From Histomonas meleagridis (lineage: Eukaryota; Parabasalia; Tritrichomonadida; Dientamoebidae), in NCBI GenBank assembly GCA_020186115.1, contig WSYJ01000086.1, forward strand, positions 62,001-126,000: DNA of 64,000 nucleotides. The letters are read 5' to 3'. Made by a program: the position numbers and the translations under genes. Below the pieces are notes generated by a model. It saw only the letters and a program-made list of their open reading frames with translations, made no database searches and had not been told where the DNA came from. This document shows positions 9,489-20,257 of the stretch, piece after piece; within the stretch, counting starts at the first letter, position 1, and each line of letters starts with the position of its first letter.

Positions 9489-11654
9489 ATGAAATATAAT
9501 GGATATCCTCAATCAATGATAACATTAATTCACATTGGCACTTTCATCCTCCTCATAAATTTCAGCAAACATGTTTTTATTTCAAATAAATATTATTTAT
9601 ATTCTCTGGCTGAAAATAAAACAATGAACAAGCATGTGCATAACAAAAGCATTCATTACATGCCAAGTAACAAGATTGAACTCATAAAGAGTAAAATATA
9701 TTTACAAAAAATTCAAACAGCAAACAACATAAATCATTTACTGCAATTCGCTTCACTCAATAATTCTCTAAATAACAATAGAATAGGTTTTGAGCATTTC
9801 GTTTCTTCAAATTTAATAATTTCGTATTTTTATTCCAAAATAACTACAATCTTTCATATCCTGCATAATATATATCATTTTAATGAAAGTTTTCAATGTA
9901 ATTTATCAATGAATTGCAGCAATAATATTCTTAAAAATCTACCAAAGATATTTAATGTATTAATTACTTCTATATATTCAAATATAACTTTGTTTGTATT
10001 TATATTTTTTGTTTTTACTTTCTTTTCCAAAATTTATTTTAATCAGAAAATCATTCATCAAAAAAACGAAGTTATTCTGATTTTAATGATTATATTTTTT
10101 GTTAATACAAAGCAATCATATGACGAAGAGACAAAAACACTCACAATATCTGATTCCATTGATTATTCAAATGATTATATGAATGTTACAGAGCACGTTA
10201 TAATTATTAATGTTGGCGAGCTTGAAAGTAATGCATTCAGAGAATGGCCTTTATTAACAACAGTAATAATTGGAGAGTCAGTTGGAAATATAAATAGTGG
10301 AGCGTTTGCATCATGTAAACAATTAAAATATGTCCAATTTCCATATAAATTAATGAGTTCAATTGGAGGTGGTGCATTTACAGAATGCATTTCATTAAAT
10401 AATATTACAATTCGTTGTAATAGCATTAGTGGTAATGCATTTTATAAATGTACAGGACTTGAAACGATAACATTATATGAAGGCGTACGAAATATTGACT
10501 CAGATGCATTCAGAGGGTGTACAAACCTTGTGAATATTTATATACCAAGTTCTGTTACTTCAATTGGAAATGCATTTTTAGAATGTACAGAACTTCAATT
10601 TATTAATGTTTCAGAAGAAAATATTGGATATTCGAATTATGAAAATGATGGCGTTTTATATAATAAAGAAATTACACAAATTATTAGTTATCCGAATATG
10701 AAAAGTAAAACATTTACAATTCCTAATTCAGTCATTTCTATTATGAATTATGCGTTTGCAAGTTGTAATAATTTAGAAAGAATTTTTATTGATGAAAATG
10801 TTCAATATATTAATTCATGTGCATTTGTTAATTGTACATCACTTCAATGTATTCATTTTAATGGAGAAAATTCACCAGAAATACAAAATGATGCATTTGT
10901 TAATATCAATGCGACAAGAGTTATGACAATAGAAACATATCAAAATGAAACATTTGGAAATATGGAAATTACTAAGGGAACAACACTTGACGAATGTCTC
11001 CCGCCAACACTCACATTCACATACACACAAAGTGATACATTCACTAACTCAAATACATTTACTAACATAAATACATTTGCTAATTCAAACACATTTACGA
11101 AATCAAAAAATAATTTTGATTCAAATACTTATGTTAATACATTTTCGATGAATTTTACTTTCGTTAATACTATTACTTTAACTTATTCTTTATCGTTTAT
11201 AAAAACTTTATCAATTTATTATACTTTCTTAAAATCTTATTCAGTTACTTTCATTGAATCTGAAACTAAATATATTTATAGCGATTTCATATATTATAAT
11301 TATACAATTATATATTATCCAGAATATTTTACTTATTATTCTAATTTCTTTTATATTTCTTATATCGAAGATGTAATAATAAACACTAATGATAATAATA
11401 CATTAATTATCATTATAATTGTTGTTGTAATTGTAATAATTATTGTATTTGTAATGATAATTATAATATTTATGATTAAATATCAAAATAAGAAGCGGAA
11501 ACAAAATGAAGAAGAAATGAATATTTCAGATGAAAATAATAATAATATTAATGAAATAGATAATACATTTTCAGTTGGGATTAATAATTCAAATATTGAA
11601 GAAGATCCATTTGCAGACGATTTCAAAGAAGAAAAATTTATCAGTCAGATATAA
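9489..11654 (+). CDS. BspA-like leucine-rich-repeat surface protein with long N-terminal extension
   Basis: A 721-residue protein. From about residue 215 it has LRR_5/BspA repeats (for example SVGNINSGAFASCKQL, NIDSDAFRGCTNL, IMNYAFASCNNLERI). A TFTNSNTF-type stalk follows at about 510-545, then a Tyr-rich juxtamembrane segment, a long hydrophobic helix near 635-660, and a cytoplasmic tail with DPFADDF. Other BspA proteins begin with a signal peptide directly before the first repeats. Here that point matches an internal ATG at 10086 (MIIFFVNTKQS, residue 200). The preceding 199 residues contain two hydrophobic stretches and no repeats. The real start is therefore either 9489 or 10086. Family knowledge: these are surface proteins that often bind host cells or bacteria. 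Confidence 0.8.
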   Translation: MKYNGYPQSMITLIHIGTFILLINFSKHVFISNKYYLYSLAENKTMNKHVHNKSIHYMPSNKIELIKSKIYLQKIQTANNINHLLQFASLNNSLNNNRIGFEHFVSSNLIISYFYSKITTIFHILHNIYHFNESFQCNLSMNCSNNILKNLPKIFNVLITSIYSNITLFVFIFFVFTFFSKIYFNQKIIHQKNEVILILMIIFFVNTKQSYDEETKTLTISDSIDYSNDYMNVTEHVIIINVGELESNAFREWPLLTTVIIGESVGNINSGAFASCKQLKYVQFPYKLMSSIGGGAFTECISLNNITIRCNSISGNAFYKCTGLETITLYEGVRNIDSDAFRGCTNLVNIYIPSSVTSIGNAFLECTELQFINVSEENIGYSNYENDGVLYNKEITQIISYPNMKSKTFTIPNSVISIMNYAFASCNNLERIFIDENVQYINSCAFVNCTSLQCIHFNGENSPEIQNDAFVNINATRVMTIETYQNETFGNMEITKGTTLDECLPPTLTFTYTQSDTFTNSNTFTNINTFANSNTFTKSKNNFDSNTYVNTFSMNFTFVNTITLTYSLSFIKTLSIYYTFLKSYSVTFIESETKYIYSDFIYYNYTIIYYPEYFTYYSNFFYISYIEDVIINTNDNNTLIIIIIVVVIVIIIVFVMIIIIFMIKYQNKKRKQNEEEMNISDENNNNINEIDNTFSVGINNSNIEEDPFADDFKEEKFISQI

Positions 11655-11754
11655 ATAAACATATTTTAAGAACAAAATATTTTAATTTGTTTATTAATTT
11701 AATAAAAACAAACTTTTGTGTTATTTAGAAAATTTTATGCTCATGAAAATAACC

Positions 11755-12004
11755 CAAAGAAATTATTCATTTATGTGAACAAAATCATTCATCATTTAAA
11801 GATGCTTATAAAGAATTAGATACCATAAAAATGATATTTTTCATATTCTTTATGAAAGGAAATTTAATAACTTAGAAGAAAGGAGAAAATGTGTTTATAA
11901 TTATGAAATTTTGTCATTTTTGCTTGATGATGGTATGAAAATCAATAATTCTATTATAAATGAATCAGTAAGAATTGGAAATTTATTTGAGAATAATGAA
12001 TTCA
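11755..12004 (+). pseudogene. DUF3447 fragment
   Basis: A short piece closely related to the DUF3447 gene at about 14380-14630. It includes a segment encoding HLCEQNHSSF and downstream text equivalent to FLLDDGMKINNSIINES, in different frames with internal stops. There is no flanking ankyrin array. The rest of the gap 11655-12291 holds nothing recognisable. Confidence 0.65.
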
Positions 12005-12291
12005 AGTAAAGTTTATCCCATTTCATTCAAAAGCTTTTGAACATTTAATGTAAACACAATCATAATTCAAAATTATTGATCGGTGTTCAACAATATTTAC
12101 CTTATTATATTTGAAGTCAGTGATACTATTTAAACATCATAAAAATCATTTCATATTTAAATTAGCTAATTCAAAACATTTTAAAGTCAAAATGATATTA
12201 TCGTTAACATGATTTCATTTTATTTTATCTGACAACACATAATTTTTAGAGATACATTAAATTAATAAATGTTTTTTATTACACATTTTAT

Positions 12292-13182
12292 TCATAGCCA
12301 ATTGACTTCATCTTCTTTCGCAATATCTTCAACTAAACTATTTACTTCTTCGATTTGCTTTGTACTTGACGTTGTCGTGTCCTTGAATTGTAACTTTGAT
12401 TTCGATTTTTCTTTCTTATTATTACTTTTCACTAAAAATATAACAATTCCAACAATGATCAAAACAAATGCAAATGATCCGCAAATAATTCCAATCAAAG
12501 CATTTGTCGTAATTCCATTTGGCGAATTTTCATTGGAAGTGTAAAACATTGTAAAGAAATTAGAATAATAATTACAATAAGTCGAATAAATAACAATCGT
12601 GTAATTGTAATAAATAAATTCTGTTTCAATATATGAAAATGTCGAATTATTTATATATAATGAAAATGATTTCGTTTTTGTTTCATAAATAGTTAATGAA
12701 TGTGTAATTGATAATGTAATTGTTAATGTATATGAAAATGATAATGAAAATGAAATATCACTTTGAAGTGATGCAGTAAATGTATTCGATTGACCAAATG
12801 AATGCGTTGGAGGTGGTTCGCATGTTCCTTCTGTGTTTTCTTTATCAACATCTAAATTTCCAAATTTACTTCCTACGTATGTTGGATATGTGATAACACT
12901 TGTAAAAACATTAGAAAATGCACTTTCACCAATTTCTGGTTCTGAATCTCCATAATAATAAATGCATTGAAGATTATAACAATTACCAAATGCTGAACCT
13001 TCAATATTTCTTATTCCATATCCAAGTGTTAATGTCGTTAAATTAGAACATAATGCAAATGCTGAACTTCCAATTGTTGTAACTGAATTTGGAATTGTAA
13101 TGTTTTTGATTGATGAACAAAATGAAAATGTATGATAAATGATATTTATATAAATAAAGCTTTTTCTTTCAAAATACCACAT
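12292..13182 (-). CDS. BspA-like surface protein, N-terminally truncated
   Basis: 296 residues from the first ATG (13182). It has only about three LRR_5 repeats (SSIKNITIPNSV, IGSSAFALCSNL, NIEGSAFGNCYNL), a short Thr/Ser stalk, the Tyr-rich juxtamembrane module (FIYYNYTIVIYS), one membrane helix near residues 235-260 and a charged tail. The tail has no DPFADDF. The frame is open upstream to 13302 but without an ATG or a signal peptide. Compared with the 334- and 328-residue BspA copies at 47825 and 49375, the signal peptide and first repeats are missing. It is probably a 5'-truncated, possibly dead copy. Confidence 0.6.
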   Translation of the reverse strand: MWYFERKSFIYINIIYHTFSFCSSIKNITIPNSVTTIGSSAFALCSNLTTLTLGYGIRNIEGSAFGNCYNLQCIYYYGDSEPEIGESAFSNVFTSVITYPTYVGSKFGNLDVDKENTEGTCEPPPTHSFGQSNTFTASLQSDISFSLSFSYTLTITLSITHSLTIYETKTKSFSLYINNSTFSYIETEFIYYNYTIVIYSTYCNYYSNFFTMFYTSNENSPNGITTNALIGIICGSFAFVLIIVGIVIFLVKSNNKKEKSKSKLQFKDTTTSSTKQIEEVNSLVEDIAKEDEVNWL

Positions 13183-13302
13183 GCGATCTACTGATTTGTT
13201 CAATTTATTTATAAAAGTAATGCTGCTAGAGCAGATGCATCTGTTACCGGTAATAGTTCCAGGCACTGTGAAGTTTAATTCTTTCTTTTTGTTCTCCTTC
13301 AA

Positions 13303-13610
13303 GTTCGATTCTTCTCCTTATGTCTTTTGATCTATTTTCCAATCATCATTTGATTAATGATCAAATAAAATCTTTTAAGTATCTTCATTTTTTCAAAACT
13401 TAATATTTCCTACACAGAATAAAATCAAATATTTGATTAGTACAAAGGATACTTCTATCATTCCTGAAAATTCTCTATTTCATTTTGATCAAAATACAAA
13501 AGTATTTTTTGTATAAAGTATACAATATAAACTTAATGTCAATATATGTAAACTATATAAAAAATTGTATGCAAAAATAGCACACAAGAAAGAAATAGCG
13601 TCAATAAATA
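13303..13610. other. Intergenic region, nothing recognised
   Basis: AT-rich gap between the divergent BspA-like and DUF3447 loci. It has no ORF and no AACCGTT-type motif. An initiator-like GTCAATAAATA lies just before the ATG at 13611. Confidence 0.4.
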
Positions 13611-16288
13611 ATGGAACAAAACATGTTTAAAGGAAAACAAGATATTTCTCAATCAATATCTGATATAATATCTTCGTTAAATGATAAAAATATTGAAAAA
13701 TGTATAGTTTCAACACTCAAGTTTTTTGATGAAAATTTTTCTTATTCATTTCATTTTCTTATTTATAAGCTCATATATTCTTATTGTATTCGACAGAACG
13801 GAGATTTGCGTTTATATTTCATATATTTAAAAAATCTAGAAATTAGAGAAGAAAAAATTTTCAAAAGAAATTATGAAATTATAAATGGATTTAAAAATTT
13901 TCTTCTTTCACTTTATTCGAATGATTCATATTATATATTGCATAAGATGTATGAAGAAAAATTAATTGATTCAAACTTTCCGAAAAATACATTATACTTT
14001 GCACATATGATGACACCAGAAGAAATCAAAGAAAATCAATATTCAGACTTTGATTTCCCTCATGATAAATTTGATGAACTCAAAAAAGATGAATGGAAAC
14101 TACATAAACAATTAATTGAAGAAGGACATAATCCAAATGAAATAGCAAAAGTAATTCGAAATGATGAAATTGAAAAACTTCAAAAAATATCATCACAAAC
14201 AGATTTCAATTTTAATAAAGCAATTAGACCATCAATTTATGAAAGATATACATTTATTAATAATGAACATGATATTGTTTCTTTAATTGATTATGCAGCA
14301 TTTTTCGGATCAATAAAATGTTTTAAATATTTACTTATGAATGATGCAAATGTAATTAACACAGGTAAATATGCAATTGCAGGTGGAAACATTGAAATCA
14401 TTCATTTATGTGAACAAAATCATTCAACATTTGAAAATGCATATGAAGCAGCAATTCAATTCCATCGAAATAATGTTTTCCTTTATTTGTATGAAAATAA
14501 AATTAAAGAAATCAATAATTTAGAAGAATTAGGAAAGAAATGTGTTGAGTTTTTTGAATATGAAATTTTTTCATTTTTATTAAAAGAAGGAATGAAAATT
14601 AATGATGATATCATTAATGAAGCAGCAAAAGGCGGTAATTTGTTTCTTGTTAGGAATTTTATAGAAAATAATCAAATTCCAAAAAATATTTTGGCTTATG
14701 CTTCGAGTTCAAATAATGTAGAACTTGTGGATTTTATTACTAAGCAAAATGGATTCGATATTAATGCAAAAGATGTACATTAAATTGTTTTGATGAATGT
14801 TTAAAATATTTGGGTCATAGTTTAAAATTTTGATATTATTTTTTAATAAGTTGGACAGCACTTATGTATGCATCTTTCAATGGTCACACAGAAATAGTTA
14901 AATTACTTCTTGAACAAGAAGGAATTGATATCAATGCTAAAGATATTTGTCTGTTTTATTTGATATTTGTTTTAATAATTTTTTATTTCAAAATAATATT
15001 TGGAAATTATTTAAATTATTTGATACAGCACTTATTGATGCATCTTACAATGGTAATACAGAAATAGTTGAATTACTTCTTGAACAAGAAGGAATTGATG
15101 TTAATGCTCAAGATTTTAATTTGTTTTATATGAAATTTATATAAATAATTTGAAATTTCAAAATAATATTTGGAAATTATTTAAATCATTTAATACAGCA
15201 CTTATTAAAGTAATTGAAAATAATCACTTAGATATAGTTAAATTACTTCTTGAACAAGAAGGAATTGATGTTAATATTAAAAATTTTTAATAATATTTTT
15301 TGATGTTTTTACTTAAAAATTAAAATTTCGTAAAAATTTATGGATTTTATATATAAAATTTGAAGCATCACTTTTAATTGGATGTGAAAAAGGTTATACA
15401 AATATTGTCCAAGCACTTCTTGTAAAAAGTAATATTGAACTTAATTTTACTAATATTTTATTTGAATAATTAGTATTTGTTTTTCTTATTTAATATATCA
15501 AAATAATTTTTGGAGTTTTCCTAATTTATTTGAAACAGCTCTTACAATTTCTTGCATAAACCATAATTATGATATCATAAAAATGCTACTACAAAAAGAA
15601 GGCATTGATATAAATAAAAAAAATATTAATTTAATATATTTAAAATTGTTTTCAATCGTGTAAACTTTCAAATTTTCTTGAAACAGCACTTACAATTGCA
15701 TGTTCAGATAATAGTTATGATATTGTAAAATCTTTACTTGGATATCTGAATATTGATGTAAATGTCAAAAATATTTTTATGTTTATTTCGATATAGATAT
15801 CATTTTTTTCATGTTTTAAAATAATATTTGATATTTAAATACATTTATTAAAACACCACTAATGATTTCTTCTCAAAAAGGTTTTATTGATATTGTTGAA
15901 TATCTTCTTAAAGATGAAAACATTGATATTAATATTCAAAATGTTTCAAACTTTTTCATAATTTTTATTTGAATATTTTTATGATCAAGTAAAATACTTG
16001 GAAAATATTTAAAATATTTTGGACAGCTTTAATGCTTGCTTCTCATCATAATCATATTAATATAGTAAAATTATTACTTGAACAAAAAGGAATCGACATC
16101 GATTTACAAACTGTTTTTTTAACATGTTTAAAGTTTATTTTAAATATATTCAGTATGTTATTCTCGTTTGGAATTTCTTACTAAAATTTAAAACAGCAAT
16201 TATGCTTGCTTCTTCAAGAGGATATCAAGAAATTTATAATTTACTTCACGAACATGAAAAAAATAGGTTACCAAATGAAAAATTCTAG
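13611..16288 (+). CDS. DUF3447/ankyrin protein encoded as an ORF followed by nine spaced ankyrin units
   Basis: The 5' part (13611-14783, 390 codons) is uninterrupted. It contains the DUF3447 signature (NPNEIAKVIRNDEIEKL, then SLIDYAAFFGSIKCFKYLL) and a first ankyrin-type unit ending NGFDINAKD at 14774. Nine more ankyrin units follow, each 90 nt from the Thr-Ala-Leu start to the NAKD-like end: 14855-14944, 15025-15114, 15195-15284, 15365-15454, 15535-15624, 15683-15772, 15853-15942 and 16023-16112, then a last unit at 16193-16288 that ends in its own TAG. All units are stop-free in their own frame, but frames differ because spacers of 80 nt (58 nt once) separate them. Ankyrin proteins mediate protein-protein contacts. 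Whether one continuous protein is made depends on removal of the spacers, which the sequence does not prove. If they are not removed, the product ends at 14783. Confidence 0.6.
14775..16192 (+). repeat. 170-nt lattice of 90-nt ankyrin units and 80-nt spacers
   Basis: Spacers are 14775-14854, 14945-15024, 15115-15194, 15285-15364, 15455-15534, 15625-15682 (58 nt), 15773-15852, 15943-16022 and 16113-16192. Eight of nine are exactly 80 nt even though the units have diverged strongly. A TG dinucleotide lies 24 nt before every unit (TGG in six, TGA in two, TGT in the short one). The seven codons just before each unit are stop-free in the unit's frame. The typical spacer has TTTCAAAATAATATTTGGA in its second half. 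No GTATGT donor or ACTAACACACAG acceptor, the known trichomonad intron signals, is present. Confidence 0.7.
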
Positions 16289-16648
16289 AAAAAGGAACTG
16301 CTAAAATTACATTATAATGGAAGTGCAAAATAGTTATATAAAAATCAGTTTCACCAATAAAAGTCATCAATAAAATTATATTTATAATCGAGATCATTAA
16401 CGCAGTATAACATTTGAAATTGTAATACTATAATTTATCAGATTTGATATCCATGAATAAATTTTAACAGACTTTATGATACAAATGTAGGAGCTTTCTA
16501 AAAAGAGAAAATAAAGTGTTTCACTTGAGCAAACAATGATAATTTTATCAATTATAGAGTATAGTCATTTAAACTTGTTTGTTTAATTAATGTTATTATA
16601 CTAATTCACAATTAATATGTAAAACTAAAAGTAAATAAACACAAACAT
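16289..16648. other. Intergenic region, nothing recognised
   Basis: AT-rich gap between the end of the ankyrin array and the 3' end of the convergent Man1/Src1-like gene. A 65-codon minus-strand frame at 16200-16397 overlaps the last ankyrin unit and is not supported. Confidence 0.4.
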
Positions 16649-17494
16649 TTACTGTTCATCACATATTTTCCACATTTTCCCTTGCTTTCCATTTAGAGTA
16701 ATTACAGAATTATTTCTTTCGACTTCGCGCGTCACTTTTTGCCAATAATTTTTTGATGCGTTTTTGTTATTCGCAAAATTTGATTCATAAACAAAGCTAC
16801 CATTGTTTTCTGCAGCAAGCTGATTGATTATTCGATTTGCTTGGGTATGGATCATATTCTGAATTCGTTTTTTATGTTGAATTGAAATGATGAAAATTGT
16901 GATTAGTAATAAACAAATACACATCAATACAACAGACAATCTATTTGCTTCTGCAACACTCATGACCTTACATTTTAATGATTGTATCGGTTTATATGAG
17001 ATGTAATATTTACCATTAAAATTAATGTCATATTTGCTTTGAGTTACAAATTGTAACGCGCTTTCAAAAAATTCTGATTTCCCAAATTCTTCATAAAGAG
17101 TCGGCGTATCAATTGGAATGGATTCTTGACAAGAATCACTTATCTGTGAAGCAATAAAATGTGATATTTTTTGTTGGCGGACACTGTCAGGTACACATTC
17201 ATTATTTTTTACTTTATAACCAAATTTACATTTTAATTTTCCATCAGTACAAATTCCATTGAAAGGACATGGAATGCATTCTTTTTGAAAATTGTTTTCA
17301 CAAAATTTTAGAGTATGGTTTTTTGAGAAAAAAACAAACCAAATTGAAACCATTAATAAAATTGATAATGATAAAGGTATAATTGTCCAAACATCAAAAT
17401 ATGATCTGCCATGTTTAACAAGATCATGGGTTGAGTGCTTTCTGTCTTTTCTAGATGTATCTTGTCGATTTGTTTTTCTGTTTTGGTTTTGCAT
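16649..17494 (-). CDS. Man1/Src1 (MSC-domain) inner nuclear membrane protein
   Basis: 281 residues. A basic N-terminal nucleoplasmic segment is followed by a first membrane helix at about 37-56. Next comes a luminal Cys-rich segment (CIPCPFNGICTDGKLKC, then FGYKVKNNECVPD), a second helix at about 188-207, and a basic C-terminal domain with WQKVTREVERNNSV and a final Trp (KMWKICDEQ). This order matches the Man1-Src1p C-terminal domain of Heh1/Src1, LEM2 and MAN1: EGF-like luminal start, second helix, winged-helix tail. No LEM/HeH domain is visible in the short N-terminus. Expected site: inner nuclear membrane, tethering chromatin. I chose ATG 17494; the codon before it is TTG. A GGGGCGCCCC palindrome lies 33 nt upstream. 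Confidence 0.75.
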   Translation of the reverse strand: MQNQNRKTNRQDTSRKDRKHSTHDLVKHGRSYFDVWTIIPLSLSILLMVSIWFVFFSKNHTLKFCENNFQKECIPCPFNGICTDGKLKCKFGYKVKNNECVPDSVRQQKISHFIASQISDSCQESIPIDTPTLYEEFGKSEFFESALQFVTQSKYDINFNGKYYISYKPIQSLKCKVMSVAEANRLSVVLMCICLLLITIFIISIQHKKRIQNMIHTQANRIINQLAAENNGSFVYESNFANNKNASKNYWQKVTREVERNNSVITLNGKQGKMWKICDEQ

Positions 17495-17526
17495 CAAGAT
17501 GGATTAAAGAGCATTCAATTTTTGAC

Positions 17527-17552
17527 GGGGCGCCCCATGAAAAAATAAACGG
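17527..17552 (-). promoter_or_regulatory. GGGGCGCCCC palindrome and AAACGG motif
   Basis: A perfect 10-nt GC palindrome at 17527-17536 stands out in AT-rich DNA, 33 nt upstream of the start codon at 17494. AAACGG follows at 17547-17552. It parallels GGGGTGCCCC in front of the MFAP1-like and MON2-like genes. Confidence 0.45.
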
Positions 17553-18639
17553 CCAGATTTTGAACGTTTAATATGTCACTTTTGATTCAATTCAACTCAA
17601 ATTTTGAGTGATTGTTATTAATCGTTTTTAAAGAAACGAAATTTACTTATCAAATGTTCTTATCATTGACCATTGTATTTTTGCTATATACTTTTCTCGT
17701 GATGGTTTTACTATGTATGCAAAATTAATTTTGTAAGTAGTGCAAAAAATTATTTATGTGTATGAAATAAATCAGAGCGAAATGATTTGCGTGTTTGGTT
17801 TTCGAAATAAATTTATCTTTTTTCATAATATGTTAATCAGGTTCTATTTTGAACATGTACTCATGAAATTCGTTATATCGCAGAAGCAAAACAATGAATT
17901 AAGATGAATAATCAATTTTGAAGCACTAAAATTTTTGTTGAATACCTTTTCTCACTAATTTTGAGAATTTTGATAAATTATTCATGTAATTTGAATAAAT
18001 ATTTTATTATTGATATTATATTAAAATAGTTTCTAAAAAATATTTTCAATAAGTAGAAAATTTAATGAAAAATATGAAATTATTTAAATCGATAACTTCT
18101 TTTTCTCTATATTCCTTTTCATTATCTTCATGCCGATACAAAAGTTTTGATGTAGATTCAAGAAACGTCAAATCTAATGGCCTAGGGATTCACCATCTTC
18201 TTCAATTGAGTTTGTAGCACGAGACATCTTTAGTGTGTAAGTAAAAAAAGAAAAAAAAATTACGAAAAAATATTTCTAATTAAACTTAATCCGTGGATGG
18301 CTATGAGATCTCTAAATGTCTCTTGTTAAACAAATATAGTTTTTCGGAAGAGTTCAACCCAACTTCGAGAAAAAAAAATTCATATATTCAATTTCTATGT
18401 GCACATAAATTGAGATAGCTTTTCTTCACTGAATGTTTGATTGAGATAGCTCTCAATGTTTTCAATGAAACCCCTTTTTCGATTCAAAATTGAACGCCAA
18501 TTTTGCTGCTCAATGACCGTAAGCCAAACCTCCAAAACGATCTTTTAAAATTGAATTTTTGAAAATGGGTCTCTGAATTAAAAACACATCACCCTTTCAA
18601 AATAAATAAAGTGAAGCAAAGCTATTCTGTTTTTTAAAA
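17553..18639. other. Long intergenic region, nothing recognised
   Basis: Almost 1.1 kb of AT-rich sequence with frequent stops in all frames and no family I recognise. No tRNA or repeat structure was noticed. Confidence 0.4.
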
Positions 18640-20257
18640 GTGTTTCATATTTACATTGTCCGTGGTTCAAATTTACCTGCTGCTGATATCAATGGTAAGT
18701 CTGATCCATATTGTATCATCGAAGCTCGTTGTGGTGGAAAAGACATCAGAATTGCAAAAACAAAAATTATAAAGAAAACATTAAATCCTGTATGGGATCA
18801 AGAACTCATAATTACATATGCAGTCAACACAACATTTCTTAAATATATTAATATCAAAGTTTATGATTATGATATGATTGGATCTGATGATTATCTTGGG
18901 AATGTTAAACTTGATTTTTCAACAAACGAAATAGTTTTTGATCGTACCGTTAAATATAAACTTGATACCAAACTTAAAACCAAAGGTGAACCCACGATTG
19001 AAGTTCAAATAAGGCGTATTCATATTACTAATCAACACGATCCATCATTATATGGCGACCGACTTGTTTTCTATCTTGAATTTAATCCACCATTAAATCC
19101 AGGTCGACGTAATACAAACATTTCATTTTTGACTTTAGATTTATGTAATGGGGGTTGTTGTCGAGTTCAACCAGCACCGCTTGATGACAATGGAATCAAA
19201 GTTTACCATCACGCTACACAATTTTTCCCTACTGGTTGGACTCCATTAGCCTCAATCAATCGCTGGAAGATTAAAAAAGGTCCTACGCCTGATTTCTTAA
19301 TATATGTTCCACTTATTGAAGTCACTGATAACTACCAAGGGGTTGTAATTTTGAATTGTATTGGAACATCACAAGATTTATCACTTGAACCAATTGTATA
19401 TTTCCAAGACGCCATTTCTTTCCAAGGAAAAGACACAATAAGCGGGTCATATTTATTACACATTAGTGATAAAACGGAGCATCCACTTAACAAAGCACCT
19501 CCAGGCTGCTTGCTATGTTAAACTCACCAATTCATATGCGTTATCACAATTCCAACTTCCGCAACAATTTTATTATGCGATTAAAGGAGACATTGTTACT
19601 CCACAGTCATGCATCAAAGCAACTCCTTTCGTACGATATTATTTAGAACAAGGAAAGCCAAGGACATTTCGTTATCTTTGCAATTTCTTCCAAATGCAAC
19701 AAATGCCAAAGTCATTATTAGTTTATGGATATTATGACTTGCCTCCATTTTCTATAAAAGATCTCGATATCGGAATTGGCGCTATCGATAGTAAATTTAA
19801 CGTAATCGGATATGCTAACCATCATAAGCCATCAGTATTTAATAATGCACTGCATTGGAATTTTAGAAATCAAACAAAGCATTGGGACTTCAGCCTTGGT
19901 ACTATTATATCAAGAATTGATTTAAGTTCGTTGCCAAACGAAGTTAAATTTTTGAACATTTACGTGTCTGTAGCAGAAAGTGGTTACTTTGACTTCTTAA
20001 GAGGAGGATTCTTACAGATACATTGCGAAGAGGCAAAAATAGAACTGTTTAGAATAGAAGCAAGACAAAAGGGATCAGGATCAGCTGTTAACTTCTGTGT
20101 GCTGATGAGATTAGATGATGGAAATTGGGCTGCGTTGCCAATGGTGAAGGGTTACAAGGTACCTGGAAGCCAGCCAATGTACGCATCAATTTCAGCTGTG
20201 GCAAGAGATTTGCAAGATCAAAATTTCCTGAACCAACAGCTTAAAGGTTTGGAATAA
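18640..20257 (+). pseudogene. C2-TerD-like protein gene with a missing start and a frameshift
   Basis: The first frame (18640-19521) begins with a C2 domain (VRGSNLPAADINGKSDPYC, then TLNPVWDQEL and YDYDMIGSDDYLG). A beta-rich segment follows. A TerD-like domain follows in the next frame to 20257 (DLDIGIGAIDSKFNV, IDLSSLPNEVKFLNIYVSV, DDGNWAALPMVKGY). The two frames overlap at about 19466-19521, so a one-base shift breaks the gene near LNKAPPGCLLC. The C2 domain itself starts at a GTG where ATG is expected, and no upstream ATG is in frame. C2 domains bind lipids with calcium. Two lesions suggest a pseudogene, although an assembly error could explain the shift. Confidence 0.65.

Noticed and set aside
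14864-15144. Simple programmed frameshift between ankyrin units
   Set aside because: Spacers S1, S3, S4 and others contain stops in the frame of the preceding unit before the next unit is reached, so one frameshift per spacer cannot join all units.
14775-16192. Canonical GT-AG introns between ankyrin units
   Set aside because: Only three of the nine spacers start with GT. The AG at the right end belongs to the Thr-Ala codons and would break the frame. No branch-site motif is present.
14783-16200. CRISPR-like regular repeat array
   Set aside because: The regular 170-nt period comes from ankyrin-coding units plus spacers; the repeated part codes for protein and has no direct-repeat/unique-spacer pattern. 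The host is a eukaryote.
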